A DNA stretch of 64,000 nucleotides from Microbacterium sp. ProA8 (lineage in GTDB: Bacteria > Actinomycetota > Actinomycetes > Actinomycetales > Microbacteriaceae), in the NCBI RefSeq assembly GCF_039905635.1, contig NZ_CP157000.1:2232001-2296000 (forward strand), read 5' to 3'. This document shows, piece by piece, positions 17,073 to 25,956 of the stretch. Position 1 is the first letter of the stretch. Each line of letters opens with the position of its first letter. A program made the position numbers and the translations under genes. Below the pieces are notes generated by a model, which was given only the letters and a program-made list of their open reading frames with translations, made no database searches and was not told where the DNA came from.

Positions 17073-17885
17073 TCAGTCGGCGAAGGTGAACTCCGAGTCC
17101 GGTCCGCCGTATACCAGGCGCGCACCCGACTTGTCGCGCTCGGTGAAGCGGAGCTTCGGATCGCCGACCCCCGCCGCGACGTAGTGCATGACAGAGGTGG
17201 GGTCGTACTGCGTGATGGCGATGGTGTGCTCCAGCGACTCCGGGTTGAACAGGTCGGGGGCCTCAGGACGGATGTGCTCGTGCCGGAAGCCGAGGACGTG
17301 GCCGAGCTCGTGCCGCATGACGCCGATCGCGTCGAACGCGTTCGGGTCGGTGCTGTAGAAGCCGTCGAACACCGACACGAAACGCTGGTGCGGTGGGTCG
17401 TCGGGGAAGAACGCCATGGCGATTGTGGATCCCCCGCCCGGCTGGCGGACCACCGGGAAGCCGACATCAGCCGGGAGCTCCGGGGCGTCGTCCCGGTGCA
17501 CGAGGTGCTCGAACTCGATGCCGCAGATGCCTGACCAGTCCGAGGTGGCGGCGTGCATGCCCTCGACGGCGGCCGCGTGCTCGGCGTCCGAGCCGAAGGA
17601 GGGGCGCCACACGCAGTACGTTAGTCGCAGCCCGCGCGCCCACCGCAGCAGTCGGCCGTCGCGCTCGATGCCGAGAAGGCCCTGCTTCTCGGCATCGGGA
17701 TCCTCGGCGAAGGCCTCCGCGATTTCGATCCGCCGCGCGGCGTACGGCAGCACCTGATCGGCGGTGAGGCCGATGTCGCCCTCGACGACCAGCCTCTCCG
17801 TAACGGTGCCGAGAGGGGCGTGCGCCACCGAGATCCGAGGCGACTCCGACTCGATCTTGGCGACCAGCTCACTGGTGGTGATCAT
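17073..17885 (-). CDS. Astacin-like zinc metalloprotease without signal peptide (island gene D)
   Basis: 270 residues. The zinc motif HELGHVLGFRHEH (His192, Glu193, His196, His202) and the Met-turn SVMHY (Met233, preceded by YDPT) match astacin-type metzincins (HExxHxxGFxHE plus SxMHY) more closely than other matrixins. Residues 1-80 may be a propeptide or docking region; the catalytic domain starts near 85 (LRLTYCVWRP). Unlike secreted astacins it has no signal peptide, so it should act in the cytoplasm unless delivered otherwise. The start overlaps the stop of gene C by four bases (ATGA). It is the last gene of the CHAT operon. Substrate unknown. Confidence 0.85.
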   Translation of the reverse strand: MITTSELVAKIESESPRISVAHAPLGTVTERLVVEGDIGLTADQVLPYAARRIEIAEAFAEDPDAEKQGLLGIERDGRLLRWARGLRLTYCVWRPSFGSDAEHAAAVEGMHAATSDWSGICGIEFEHLVHRDDAPELPADVGFPVVRQPGGGSTIAMAFFPDDPPHQRFVSVFDGFYSTDPNAFDAIGVMRHELGHVLGFRHEHIRPEAPDLFNPESLEHTIAITQYDPTSVMHYVAAGVGDPKLRFTERDKSGARLVYGGPDSEFTFAD

Positions 17886-19321
17886 CCCGCTTCCTTCCTC
17901 TCCTGTGCAGGCAGTCCGTCGCGTGACGCATTGAGCCCGAGCCGGGCTGCCATGGCTTGACCGGCTTCCCGGTCGCTCGATTGCAGGCGGCCATCGGGCC
18001 GGGGCGTGCTGGGGTCGAGGGCGACCAGCCGTTCCTCACGCGCGGATCGGGTCCGGTCGTCGCGTCGCTGCACGATGAACGACGCCATGGATCCGTCCAA
18101 CGCGAGCCGCGCGAACTCTCGCGGATCCTCGACCGACGCATGCACGGCGCCCGCGACCCAGAGACGGATATCGAAGGCCACGGCAGGCGGCGTCTTCTGG
18201 AGGACAGCGCGGGCCACTGCGGACGCATCCCGTTCCCGCTTCGCATCCCAGCTCAGCACCTCCTGCAGGCGAGTGCCGGTGGCCGTCCAGGCGTGATCGA
18301 GCATGGCGTCGACGAGCGCGGGGATGTCGTCGGAATAGAGCTCGGAGTCGCCCGCGAGCCGGTACACGCCGGCCCATTCGACCGGCGCCTCGACGCCGAG
18401 TTTCCGCAGCACGGCGCAGCAGACGGCGATGCGCAGCGACCGGGTCGGATAGGCACCGGGCTTCTTCGCCGAGATCGGCGCGTGCTCGATCTCGTTCACG
18501 GCGTCTGCCAGCTCTCCGGCGAGCGCGATGACGAACGCCGTCCCGGTCGCGAGCACCCCCACGACATCGGCGAAGATCTCATCGCTCCACTCCCGCCAGA
18601 CCGCGCGGCGCTCGGCTCCCCCCGGGGCCCCGGGATCGAGTCCGCCGATCACCGTCTTCACCTCGGCGGCCAACCCGAGATCCTCCGCGATCACGTGCCC
18701 CGCCTCGTGACCGATGAAGGCGACATCCGACAGGCGGTTCGCAACCGTCCACGGCATCGCGACGACGGGCACCGGCATCCTCCGCAGCTCGGCAACCACC
18801 AGCTGCAGATCCTTCGCATCGAGTCCCGGCGGGTGGAACGCCTTGGATCTCGCCTGCGCGAACGGCGCCCGATCCGTGCTGTAGAACACCAGTGGGGGCT
18901 CCTTCAGCTCCTGCTCGCCCACCGTGCCGGCCGCGCGCGCCGCCGCGAGGAAGGGCTTGTAGCACGACCACGCCAGGTCATCGGCGGCGCCGAGGTGCGT
19001 CGCGTAGGCGACGGTGTCGCGCTGTGCGAGCTTGCTGCGGAAGAAGTCCCAGATGAGGTGCACCGTTCCGACGCCTCGACGCAGCCTCGGCAGCTCGTCG
19101 ACACCGCCCGCGAACGGGGCCTGGGCGTCCGCCGACACGGGCGTGCCCTCAACGGCGGCCTCCAGCGCGGCCGCGATCTGCTCCCGGAGCCGCGACACCT
19201 GGCTCGCGTGCTGGGGTAGGTCGCCGTCGCCCGAGGCGCGACCGCCCCAGTACGAGAGATCTGCTTCGAGAAGAGCGCGTTGCGCACGGATGCTCTCCAC
19301 GGCCGATTCGTAGAGGGCCAT
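17882..19321 (-). CDS. Cytoplasmic HEAGH-type zinc metalloprotease (island gene C)
   Basis: 479 residues, no signal peptide or membrane helix. The zincin motif is HEAGH (205-209, context VAFIGHEAGHVIAEDLG), with a likely third ligand at Glu248 in EWSDEIFADVVGVLATG, a spacing and WxDEIFAD pattern typical of gluzincins. The N-terminal 200 residues are mostly helical with no recognised domain. I cannot assign a named peptidase family. Its ATG lies one base after the stop of gene B, and its end overlaps gene D, so expression is locked to both. A role as effector or processing protease of the system is inferred. Confidence 0.8.
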   Translation of the reverse strand: MALYESAVESIRAQRALLEADLSYWGGRASGDGDLPQHASQVSRLREQIAAALEAAVEGTPVSADAQAPFAGGVDELPRLRRGVGTVHLIWDFFRSKLAQRDTVAYATHLGAADDLAWSCYKPFLAAARAAGTVGEQELKEPPLVFYSTDRAPFAQARSKAFHPPGLDAKDLQLVVAELRRMPVPVVAMPWTVANRLSDVAFIGHEAGHVIAEDLGLAAEVKTVIGGLDPGAPGGAERRAVWREWSDEIFADVVGVLATGTAFVIALAGELADAVNEIEHAPISAKKPGAYPTRSLRIAVCCAVLRKLGVEAPVEWAGVYRLAGDSELYSDDIPALVDAMLDHAWTATGTRLQEVLSWDAKRERDASAVARAVLQKTPPAVAFDIRLWVAGAVHASVEDPREFARLALDGSMASFIVQRRDDRTRSAREERLVALDPSTPRPDGRLQSSDREAGQAMAARLGLNASRDGLPAQERKEAG

Positions 19322-19322
19322 G

Positions 19323-22300
19323 TCAGTCGCCCTCGAGCACGAAGCGGCGCTGGAACGCCTCGCTGTTGAGCGACACGAACGAGCGGAGATGCTCGTTGCG
19401 GAATGGGCGGTGCCGATGACGCTGCAGCAAACCCACGACGTCTGCCAGGGGCATCCCGCCGCGCAGCCCGCTCAGCAGCAGCGCGAGCCTCCCCGAGGGA
19501 TCCGGCGCGGCCGAGAAGCTCCCGCACACTGCGGAGACGGCCGGGGCGTTGCGGATGAGGTGCCAGCAGAAGGCGTTGGCGAGCATGAGCTGCTCTGCTG
19601 CGATGGAGGGCGAGTCGCCGAGCGCCAGATCGAGGATCAGCAGGGCCGGCCGCCGGTGTCCGATCGCCCCCGCCAGCCGCTCCGGCGTCAGGTGGTCGTC
19701 GGCGAGCTGGAGTGCCGGCGCTCTCCGGCGTTCGATGGGCTCGGCGACGAGGTGCACGATGCTGGTGCTCGGACCGAGGCGCCGCAGCTCGCCTTCTGCC
19801 AGCCCGTAGGGATCACCGTGCCGCGCGCGCCGTCCGTACGCGTCCGACAGCATGCCTGCGGAATGGCCGTAGTCGTGCCGTTCGTTCAGGATCGCGACAT
19901 AGGCCTCCGTGGAACGGACAGCCTCTTCCTCCGGGGAGACGGATGCGCGGCGTCCGGTGCGCACGACGACGCCGCGCTGCCGCGCCGCCATTGGCCTGCC
20001 GCCCATCGAGGAGAGCTCCCATGGCCAGCGGGCGGCCGCCTCGTCGCGAATGTCCAGCGCGAGCACGGTGTCGGCACTCTGGTCCAGCCATCGCGCGGCA
20101 TCGCCGACGGCGAGCGCGGCGCCGAGCCCCTCGGCGACGCCGGCCGGATCGGCGGCGAGCGCGTAGTGGCCGTCCGAGAGCACATCCGAGACCTCGGTCT
20201 CCGTGCGGGTGCGCGCGCCGCTGTCGACATCGACCAGCAGCATCCCTCCGTCCGGAAGCGAGGAGATGTGGATCGTCCGGGTGTGCGGGTCCGGCGCCGC
20301 GCTCTCGGAGTGGGCGGGTGTGTCGCCCGCGGCGGTCGTGAACGACTCCCAGCCCGTGGACTCTGTCGACAAGCGGTGCATCGCGTCCCGGACGGTCACG
20401 CCGAGCGTCCGGCGGTCTTCGGCGTGGGCGTGCTGAAGGGCCTCCAGCAGCTCCGCGGATCTCTCGGGGTAGCCGAGCACGCGTTCGAGCTCCGCCTGGG
20501 CGAGCAGCAGCGCTGCCGGCGTCTCGGGCGTGACCTCGATCCTCGTCGCGTCGCGGAGCTGTCGGACGACCGCCTCCGGAGCGGGCTCAGCCGACGCCGG
20601 GACCTCGGCGAGCCACTGGAGCGCGCGCAGTCGAGACGCCGGGTCGTCGACGGCCTCCAGGGCGCGGGCGAGCTCGGCGAGCCGGTCCGCCGTCGGACCC
20701 AGCACCGACAGCCGCGCGCATTCGATCTCGACGCGCACGGACGGCGGCGCCCAGCCTGACTCAGCGAGGTCGTGATAGGCGCGGCTGAGCTCGCCCAGGC
20801 TGCGGCTGCGATCCGTGTCCCGGTCGACGACGGCTTCGAGCGCCTCCGCCCGGCTGCGGCCGACCGTGTCGCCCCGCTGAAAGCTGCGCGAGAGGTTCGC
20901 GGTGGAGAGGTCGTGGTGACCGGTCGCTGCCATGAGGCGCGAGAGCCACAGCGACGCCTCGAGCGCGACGCCGGCGTCGGTACCCGAGGCGGCGTCGCTC
21001 AACGCCGCACGGGCGGGGTCGTTCTCGCGTCGCAGCGTGTGCGCCTTGCCCCGCAGCAGCGATACCTCGGGGGCGGGCGATGCGGAGCGGGAGGCGGGGA
21101 AGGCGCTGTCGAGCTCCTTGAGGGCGCGCTCGGCGTCGAGGTCGATGAGCGCGGCGGTCGCGCGTGCCACAGCCGAGAACATGGGATTCTCGAGGATCTC
21201 CCGCACCCGACCGAGACCGAGGAGCGCCTGCCCGATGAGCTGGGCGTCTCCGGTGCCGGTGGCTACCGCGAGCGCCTCGCGCCACTGCTCGGTGGCGATG
21301 AGGACGCGCGCGAGGGGCCGCGCCGCTCGAGCCGCCCAGCGCCCGCCCGCCGCTTCTGCGGCAAGCCGCCGAGCCGTGCCGATCGCGGCGCGCGGCGGCT
21401 CGGAGCGGTCGGCCCACTCCACGATCAGCTCGAGGTGCGCCGCGCCGCGGGACTCCTGCGGTGCCGGGTGCGACAGTGCGGCGTCGAGCATCTCCCAGGC
21501 ACCGGCGACGTCCGACAGCGTGAGCGCCATCGCGGCGTCGAGGAACAGTGCACGCCGCGGTTCGGCGCGACGGACGTCGTCGGGGACCGCGTAGCGGTGG
21601 CTCGATAGGCGGGCCTCGTCGAGGGATCGCCCGGCGACGGCCGCGTCGTGGATCATCGCCTCGGCCCTCTCGAGGTGAGCGTAGCCGAGCGTGACCGCAT
21701 CGGGCGGCCGGCGGCCGCCCCCGGCCCGCCGAACCGAGACCGCGATGACCTCATCGGCAATCTCGCCGCGCTCGAAGCGGTCGAGCGTCGGGTCGGCGAT
21801 CAGCGCCAGCCAACGCTCGTCTCCCGAGACGTCGGCGCGGGGGCTCTCGTAGGCGTGGAAGACCACGCTCCGGAGTGCCTCGGCGCGCGCGGCGCCCGTC
21901 GTTTGGTCGGCCCGCCGGGCCCAGTAGTGCAGCGCGCGGCGATGGATGTCGTCGAAGACCGGGTCACCGGCGGCCCTGAGCATGCCGCGCAGCGGCTCGC
22001 GGACCTCGGGATGGAACTGGACGGCGTTCGGGAGGTTGTCGAGGGACGACACCCACGACGAGCCCGCGGCGTACGACAGCAGCTCGTCCCAGGTCTGGTC
22101 GGCCGCTCCCGGACGGCGGACGTGGGCGGCCGCGGGGATCGGCCAGCGCTCGGCGCCCGCGGCGACGGGCGGCATGGACGGGGTGTCGAGGGGTGCACTG
22201 TCGTAGGTCGTCCCCCGCTCGGCCAGCGTCTCGAGCGCCGGCCAGATGACCTGGTCGACGGCTTCTCGGGTAAGCAGCTTCATGAGGGCGCCCCAGCGCA

Positions 22301-23849
22301 GCACCCACTGGACGAGCGGGTTGGTGATCCGATCCACGACTCGGGTCACCAGATACGCGAGCTCGACCGACTCCAAGCCCTCGATGTCGGCGGCCGTCGT
22401 CCGGGGATTGTCCTTCAGGCACTCGCGGAACAGCGCCAGCTTCATGGGGTTGCCCTCGCTGCGTCGCACCACGGCCGCCACGACGTCGGGGCGATCCGTG
22501 TCGGCGAGGAAGCGTGTCGCCTCATCGTCGGAGAACTCGGGTACCTCGATCCCTATCGCCTCCGCCCCGATGCTGATCCCCTCGCCGGCGATGACCGTCC
22601 CCGGTCCCATGAACCGGTCGTGGAAGCGGGCGGAACGCTGCAGCGGCGGGCCCCCAGGCTGCTGCCGCGTGCTGTCGAGGTCGTACCGGCCGCTGAGGAC
22701 GAGCCGCAGCCCGGTGACCCCGGAATCCGTCGTCGCGTCTCCCCCGCTGCGCACCTCGCCGAGTGCGTCGAGGACCGCCTCGAGGTCAGCGCCGTCGGCC
22801 TGCTGCACGTTCTCGATCGTGTCGAGCGCGATCACGACGATCCCGCCGGGGGCTGCGTTGGCGAGCTCGGTGCGGAATCGCCGCGGCACGTCCGCGGCGG
22901 CGAGCCGCACGAACTCCTCGTCCGTCGACGACTCCTCGGCCGAGTGGGAGAGCTGGCGCACCGGCACGACGTCCGCGAACGTGGCGGCGCGCAGGTGGCC
23001 GTACGTCGCCAACAGCAGCTCGAACGGCTGCCCAGGCAGCTGGGTGTTGAGCTGGCGCGCCATCGTCAGGAGCAGCCGCCAGGGCTGGGTCGTGTTCAGA
23101 CCGAGGCGATCGATGTGGTCGAAATCTACGCGCGCCACCGGGTGGTCCAGCGCCGGGCAGGTGCGCCCGAGCAAGTTCTTGAGGAACATCGACTTCCCCC
23201 GCCCGCCGGGCGCGTGGAGGTGGAGGACCCACGGCTCGCCTCCCGCGAAGAGCCGCTGGAGGGCGTCCGACTCGAAGTCGCGCTCGACGTAGCCGTCGCT
23301 GGCCTCCCGGTCGCGGATCGCGCGGGACTGTCGTCGCAGCCGGGGGGTGAGCCGCTTGTGAAGCTCCAGCGCCTCGGCGTGGTCGCGCACCGGCCATTCC
23401 TGCAGCAGGCCGAGCAAATCGTGCGCGCGGCCGACCGCCGGCGGGCGCTGCGCGATCGCCGATGCGAAGAGCGCTTCGAGGCGCTCCAGTCCCGCCGTTC
23501 TCGTGGCGTTGACGGACAGCTGCGCGTAGACCGACTCGAGCTCGTCGTCGCAGCCGGCGACCCGCTGCCATGCCGAGGCCGCTCGCCCCTCCTCCCCTTG
23601 GACCAGCTGGCGCCGCAGCGACTCGGGGATGACCCACTGCTCACCCACGGGCGCTCCCGGGCAGGGGTGGACGAGCGGGTGGCTGGCGAGGAGCTCGACC
23701 CCCTCGTCCGAGCCGGTCACCAGGCGCGCGAGCTCCGGGGTGATGTATCGCAGGGCCGCGGCCGCCCCCAGCAGCCGCCGCTCGTTCGCCGGCAGAGACC
23801 CGACGATCAGGGCTTCGAGCGATTCGGCGCCGGGCTGCGGGCCGTCCAT
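19323..23849 (-). CDS. Large P-loop NTPase with helical repeats and degenerate CHAT domain (island gene B)
   Basis: 1508 residues. N-terminal helical region (1-200); P-loop NTPase with Walker A GGRGKS (215-220) and Walker B GIVVIALDTIE (336-346); winged-helix-like and STAND-type helical parts to about 700; a long Ala/Leu/Arg-rich region to about 1190 that looks like TPR-type repeats; and a C-terminal CHAT-like domain (about 1240-1508). That domain keeps WPWELS (1275-1280) and the strand order of CHAT but has Glu1370 where the catalytic His should be and Ala1409 where the Cys should be. ATG 23849 shares its A with the stop of gene A (TGATG). The frame is open another 525 bases upstream, but that is the antiparallel shadow of A. 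Confidence 0.88.
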   Translation of the reverse strand: MDGPQPGAESLEALIVGSLPANERRLLGAAAALRYITPELARLVTGSDEGVELLASHPLVHPCPGAPVGEQWVIPESLRRQLVQGEEGRAASAWQRVAGCDDELESVYAQLSVNATRTAGLERLEALFASAIAQRPPAVGRAHDLLGLLQEWPVRDHAEALELHKRLTPRLRRQSRAIRDREASDGYVERDFESDALQRLFAGGEPWVLHLHAPGGRGKSMFLKNLLGRTCPALDHPVARVDFDHIDRLGLNTTQPWRLLLTMARQLNTQLPGQPFELLLATYGHLRAATFADVVPVRQLSHSAEESSTDEEFVRLAAADVPRRFRTELANAAPGGIVVIALDTIENVQQADGADLEAVLDALGEVRSGGDATTDSGVTGLRLVLSGRYDLDSTRQQPGGPPLQRSARFHDRFMGPGTVIAGEGISIGAEAIGIEVPEFSDDEATRFLADTDRPDVVAAVVRRSEGNPMKLALFRECLKDNPRTTAADIEGLESVELAYLVTRVVDRITNPLVQWVLRWGALMKLLTREAVDQVIWPALETLAERGTTYDSAPLDTPSMPPVAAGAERWPIPAAAHVRRPGAADQTWDELLSYAAGSSWVSSLDNLPNAVQFHPEVREPLRGMLRAAGDPVFDDIHRRALHYWARRADQTTGAARAEALRSVVFHAYESPRADVSGDERWLALIADPTLDRFERGEIADEVIAVSVRRAGGGRRPPDAVTLGYAHLERAEAMIHDAAVAGRSLDEARLSSHRYAVPDDVRRAEPRRALFLDAAMALTLSDVAGAWEMLDAALSHPAPQESRGAAHLELIVEWADRSEPPRAAIGTARRLAAEAAGGRWAARAARPLARVLIATEQWREALAVATGTGDAQLIGQALLGLGRVREILENPMFSAVARATAALIDLDAERALKELDSAFPASRSASPAPEVSLLRGKAHTLRRENDPARAALSDAASGTDAGVALEASLWLSRLMAATGHHDLSTANLSRSFQRGDTVGRSRAEALEAVVDRDTDRSRSLGELSRAYHDLAESGWAPPSVRVEIECARLSVLGPTADRLAELARALEAVDDPASRLRALQWLAEVPASAEPAPEAVVRQLRDATRIEVTPETPAALLLAQAELERVLGYPERSAELLEALQHAHAEDRRTLGVTVRDAMHRLSTESTGWESFTTAAGDTPAHSESAAPDPHTRTIHISSLPDGGMLLVDVDSGARTRTETEVSDVLSDGHYALAADPAGVAEGLGAALAVGDAARWLDQSADTVLALDIRDEAAARWPWELSSMGGRPMAARQRGVVVRTGRRASVSPEEEAVRSTEAYVAILNERHDYGHSAGMLSDAYGRRARHGDPYGLAEGELRRLGPSTSIVHLVAEPIERRRAPALQLADDHLTPERLAGAIGHRRPALLILDLALGDSPSIAAEQLMLANAFCWHLIRNAPAVSAVCGSFSAAPDPSGRLALLLSGLRGGMPLADVVGLLQRHRHRPFRNEHLRSFVSLNSEAFQRRFVLEGD

Positions 23850-25696
23850 CAGGCGCCCCTCTGCAGGTTGAGCGCTCCGTCGCGGAGCAGGCCCAGAAAT
23901 CCTCCGGTGCGCGGCGAGAGGCGGGTCGCGTGCGCCCAGGCGTCCAGGCTCGGGTGCTTGTCGGGCGGCAGCTGTCCCCTCCAGTAGCCCTCGAAGTGGG
24001 TGACGGCGCGGCCCCATTCCTCCTCGGTGAACGGCCCGAGCGCTGTGGGGGTCCAGCCCTGCGGACCCTTCAGCACGTCCCACGCCTTGTCGGTCGCGAG
24101 GATCATCTTGACCGGCGACCCGGTGTCGCTCCCGTTGAGGTACGGACCGCACAGCTGATCGAGCAGGATGTCGTCCACGACGTTCTCCTCCCACTCGCTC
24201 AGCCCATCGAGGACGATCAGCAGCCGGCCATCGCCCACCGTCCGTGCCAGCTCGGCGTGGAACTCGGCGATCACGGCGCCGCTGTCGCCGGGCTGGGCGA
24301 CAATCTCGGCGAGGCGCCCGTCGAGGTGCTCCTTCGCCGCGGCCTGGGCGATGCGGGCGAGCACGTCCCTCCACGAGTCGCCGGACGGGCGGCCGAAGTC
24401 CACTTTGACGACCCGGTCGCCGTGTCGCGCCCCGGTGTCGGCGATGGTGTTCAGGAGCGCGCTCTTACCGACGTTCGCACTCCCGGTGACGAGGGCGAGA
24501 TACGACGTGGTGCCGTCCATGGCGCGCCAGGCGCTCCATCGCTCATCCCACCGGGCGACGTAGTCTGCGGTCAGCCAGCGACGCGCGAAGCCCGGCCGGG
24601 GCGGAACCACGGTGATCGCCTCACCCACGTCGCCGCGCGCCGTGAGCCGCGGCAGCGGCCAGTTGGAACGCAGTTCGGCGATGCTGTCCGAGCCGGAGCC
24701 CGAGGCCAGGTTCTTCACCGTCAGTCGCGCCGACATCAGGGCTTCGTCGATGCTCCGGCCTTCGAAGAGACTTCGGTAGAACTGGCCGCTGAGCGCGTGC
24801 GAGGAGTCTGCGCGGATGTCTCCGAGCATCCCGATGACGGCGATGCAGCCGGCGTCGAGGAAGGCCTCGACCAGCGAAGCGGCCGCGGAGGGCGCGGTGC
24901 CCGTCGAGCAGGCGTTAAGCACGACCAGCCGCGGCGGGGAGGAGCGGACCACGTTCCGGATGCGCCCGGCCGTCCACACGTCGTTCTGCCCGGTCGCTGC
25001 GGCGAACACGCGGATGTCGGGCGATTCGCCGTCGTCGGCTCTTCCGCCGTGACCGATGAAATGAAGGATGTGAGGGCGGAACCCGGCGAGTGCCTGCTGC
25101 ACCTCCTCCGGCTTCGGGCGTAGCAGGGTCTTGAGGAGTATCTCCTCGTTCTTCAGATGAGCGGCGGCCTCGATCTCGAGCAGCTCGGCCTCCGCCTTCA
25201 GCAGGTCGTCGGCGGGGTCGTTCCCGACAACGACGAGGACGCGGAGCGGATGCTCGGGCTCGGGCGGCCTACCGGCCAGCGGGCTGCGGGAGGCCTGGGG
25301 TACGCCGAGGCAGATCCGCGCCGCGAGGAACAGATCGAAGCCGCGGTGACGGAGCAGCTCCCAGGGGTAGTCGTGGAGGGTGGTGCTGCGCAGATCGAGG
25401 TAGATCCGCGAATCACCGAGACGGTCCTCGAGCGCCGGCCCGATCTCGCCGGGCGTCAGTCTCTTCCACAGCGCCTCACCGACGAACTCGAGCCGCGGGC
25501 CGCTGAGGAGTCCCTCTCTGCCGAGGACCTCCGACAGATCGATCTCGACCCCGTCCTGGACGAGCGGCGACGTGTCGAAGCCCTCGTGGTGGGCGGCGAT
25601 CGGGGAACCGCCGGCGACGTCGGTCAGGGTGATCGACTCGCCGTCGCCGGGTTCCCCGGCGGCTCGGACGGAAAGCAGGAAGTCGGCCACGTGCAC
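23849..25696 (-). CDS. CHAT-domain protease fused to P-loop NTPase (island gene A)
   Basis: About 615 residues from GTG 25696. The CHAT (caspase/separase-like, clan CD) domain shows YPWELL (near 110), the catalytic His in LHFIGHGG (His216) and the catalytic Cys in LVVLNACSTG (Cys263). A STAND/AAA-like NTPase follows with Walker A GSANVGKS (405-412) and Walker B LLIVLDGLSE (492-501). Expected role: an NTP-controlled protease switch. Start is uncertain: the frame is open to 25954, but the family-like N-terminus begins at VADFLLSVRA and a TTGCCC-17-CAGAAT promoter lies just upstream. First gene of a four-gene operon, divergent from E. Confidence 0.88.
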   Translation of the reverse strand: MHVADFLLSVRAAGEPGDGESITLTDVAGGSPIAAHHEGFDTSPLVQDGVEIDLSEVLGREGLLSGPRLEFVGEALWKRLTPGEIGPALEDRLGDSRIYLDLRSTTLHDYPWELLRHRGFDLFLAARICLGVPQASRSPLAGRPPEPEHPLRVLVVVGNDPADDLLKAEAELLEIEAAAHLKNEEILLKTLLRPKPEEVQQALAGFRPHILHFIGHGGRADDGESPDIRVFAAATGQNDVWTAGRIRNVVRSSPPRLVVLNACSTGTAPSAAASLVEAFLDAGCIAVIGMLGDIRADSSHALSGQFYRSLFEGRSIDEALMSARLTVKNLASGSGSDSIAELRSNWPLPRLTARGDVGEAITVVPPRPGFARRWLTADYVARWDERWSAWRAMDGTTSYLALVTGSANVGKSALLNTIADTGARHGDRVVKVDFGRPSGDSWRDVLARIAQAAAKEHLDGRLAEIVAQPGDSGAVIAEFHAELARTVGDGRLLIVLDGLSEWEENVVDDILLDQLCGPYLNGSDTGSPVKMILATDKAWDVLKGPQGWTPTALGPFTEEEWGRAVTHFEGYWRGQLPPDKHPSLDAWAHATRLSPRTGGFLGLLRDGALNLQRGA

Positions 25697-25728
25697 CCCC
25701 AGCGACGTGTGAAGACTCGTATGGGCAC

Positions 25729-25757
25729 ATTCTGGACCCTGTCCGGGCTGCGGGCAA
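25729..25757 (-). promoter_or_regulatory. Candidate sigma-70-type promoter of the CHAT operon
   Basis: On the minus strand, TTGCCC (25757-25752), a 17-base spacer, then CAGAAT (25734-25729). Transcription would start near 25722, leaving a leader of about 26 bases with a G-rich CTGGGGG before GTG 25696. Confidence 0.45.
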
Positions 25758-25883
25758 CGGGCCAGTCGAACAGGGCCCGAAAGTTGGGGCTCCGCGAGAG
25801 ATCGGCTCTCATCCACGTCGGAGGCCGACGTCACCGTCCCTGATACATCGCGCATCGAGCACGGGGCTCTATCGCCGCGATCC

Positions 25884-25910
25884 GGTGCCTGGTATATCTC
25901 GCTTATCGCG
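25884..25910 (+). promoter_or_regulatory. AT-rich promoter candidate in the A/E divergent region
   Basis: GGTATATCTCGCTTATCG is the most AT-rich piece of the 260-base divergent region. TATATC or TTATCG could be a -10 box for gene E. No clear -35 is visible, so this is only a candidate. Confidence 0.3.
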
Positions 25911-25956
25911 GGGCGATGGGCTGCGCGTGGGGCAGGCGACGTGTCGGGGGGCACTC

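Noticed and set aside
23850..24374. N-terminal extension of island gene B by 175 residues
   Set aside because: The extension is Arg/Pro-rich noise lying wholly within gene A in another frame. ATG 23849 coincides with the stop of A in a TGATG junction.
25697..25954. Longer N-terminus of the CHAT gene A
   Set aside because: The extra 86 residues show no family resemblance, and the best promoter (TTGCCC-17-CAGAAT) lies inside them. Kept as uncertain rather than excluded.
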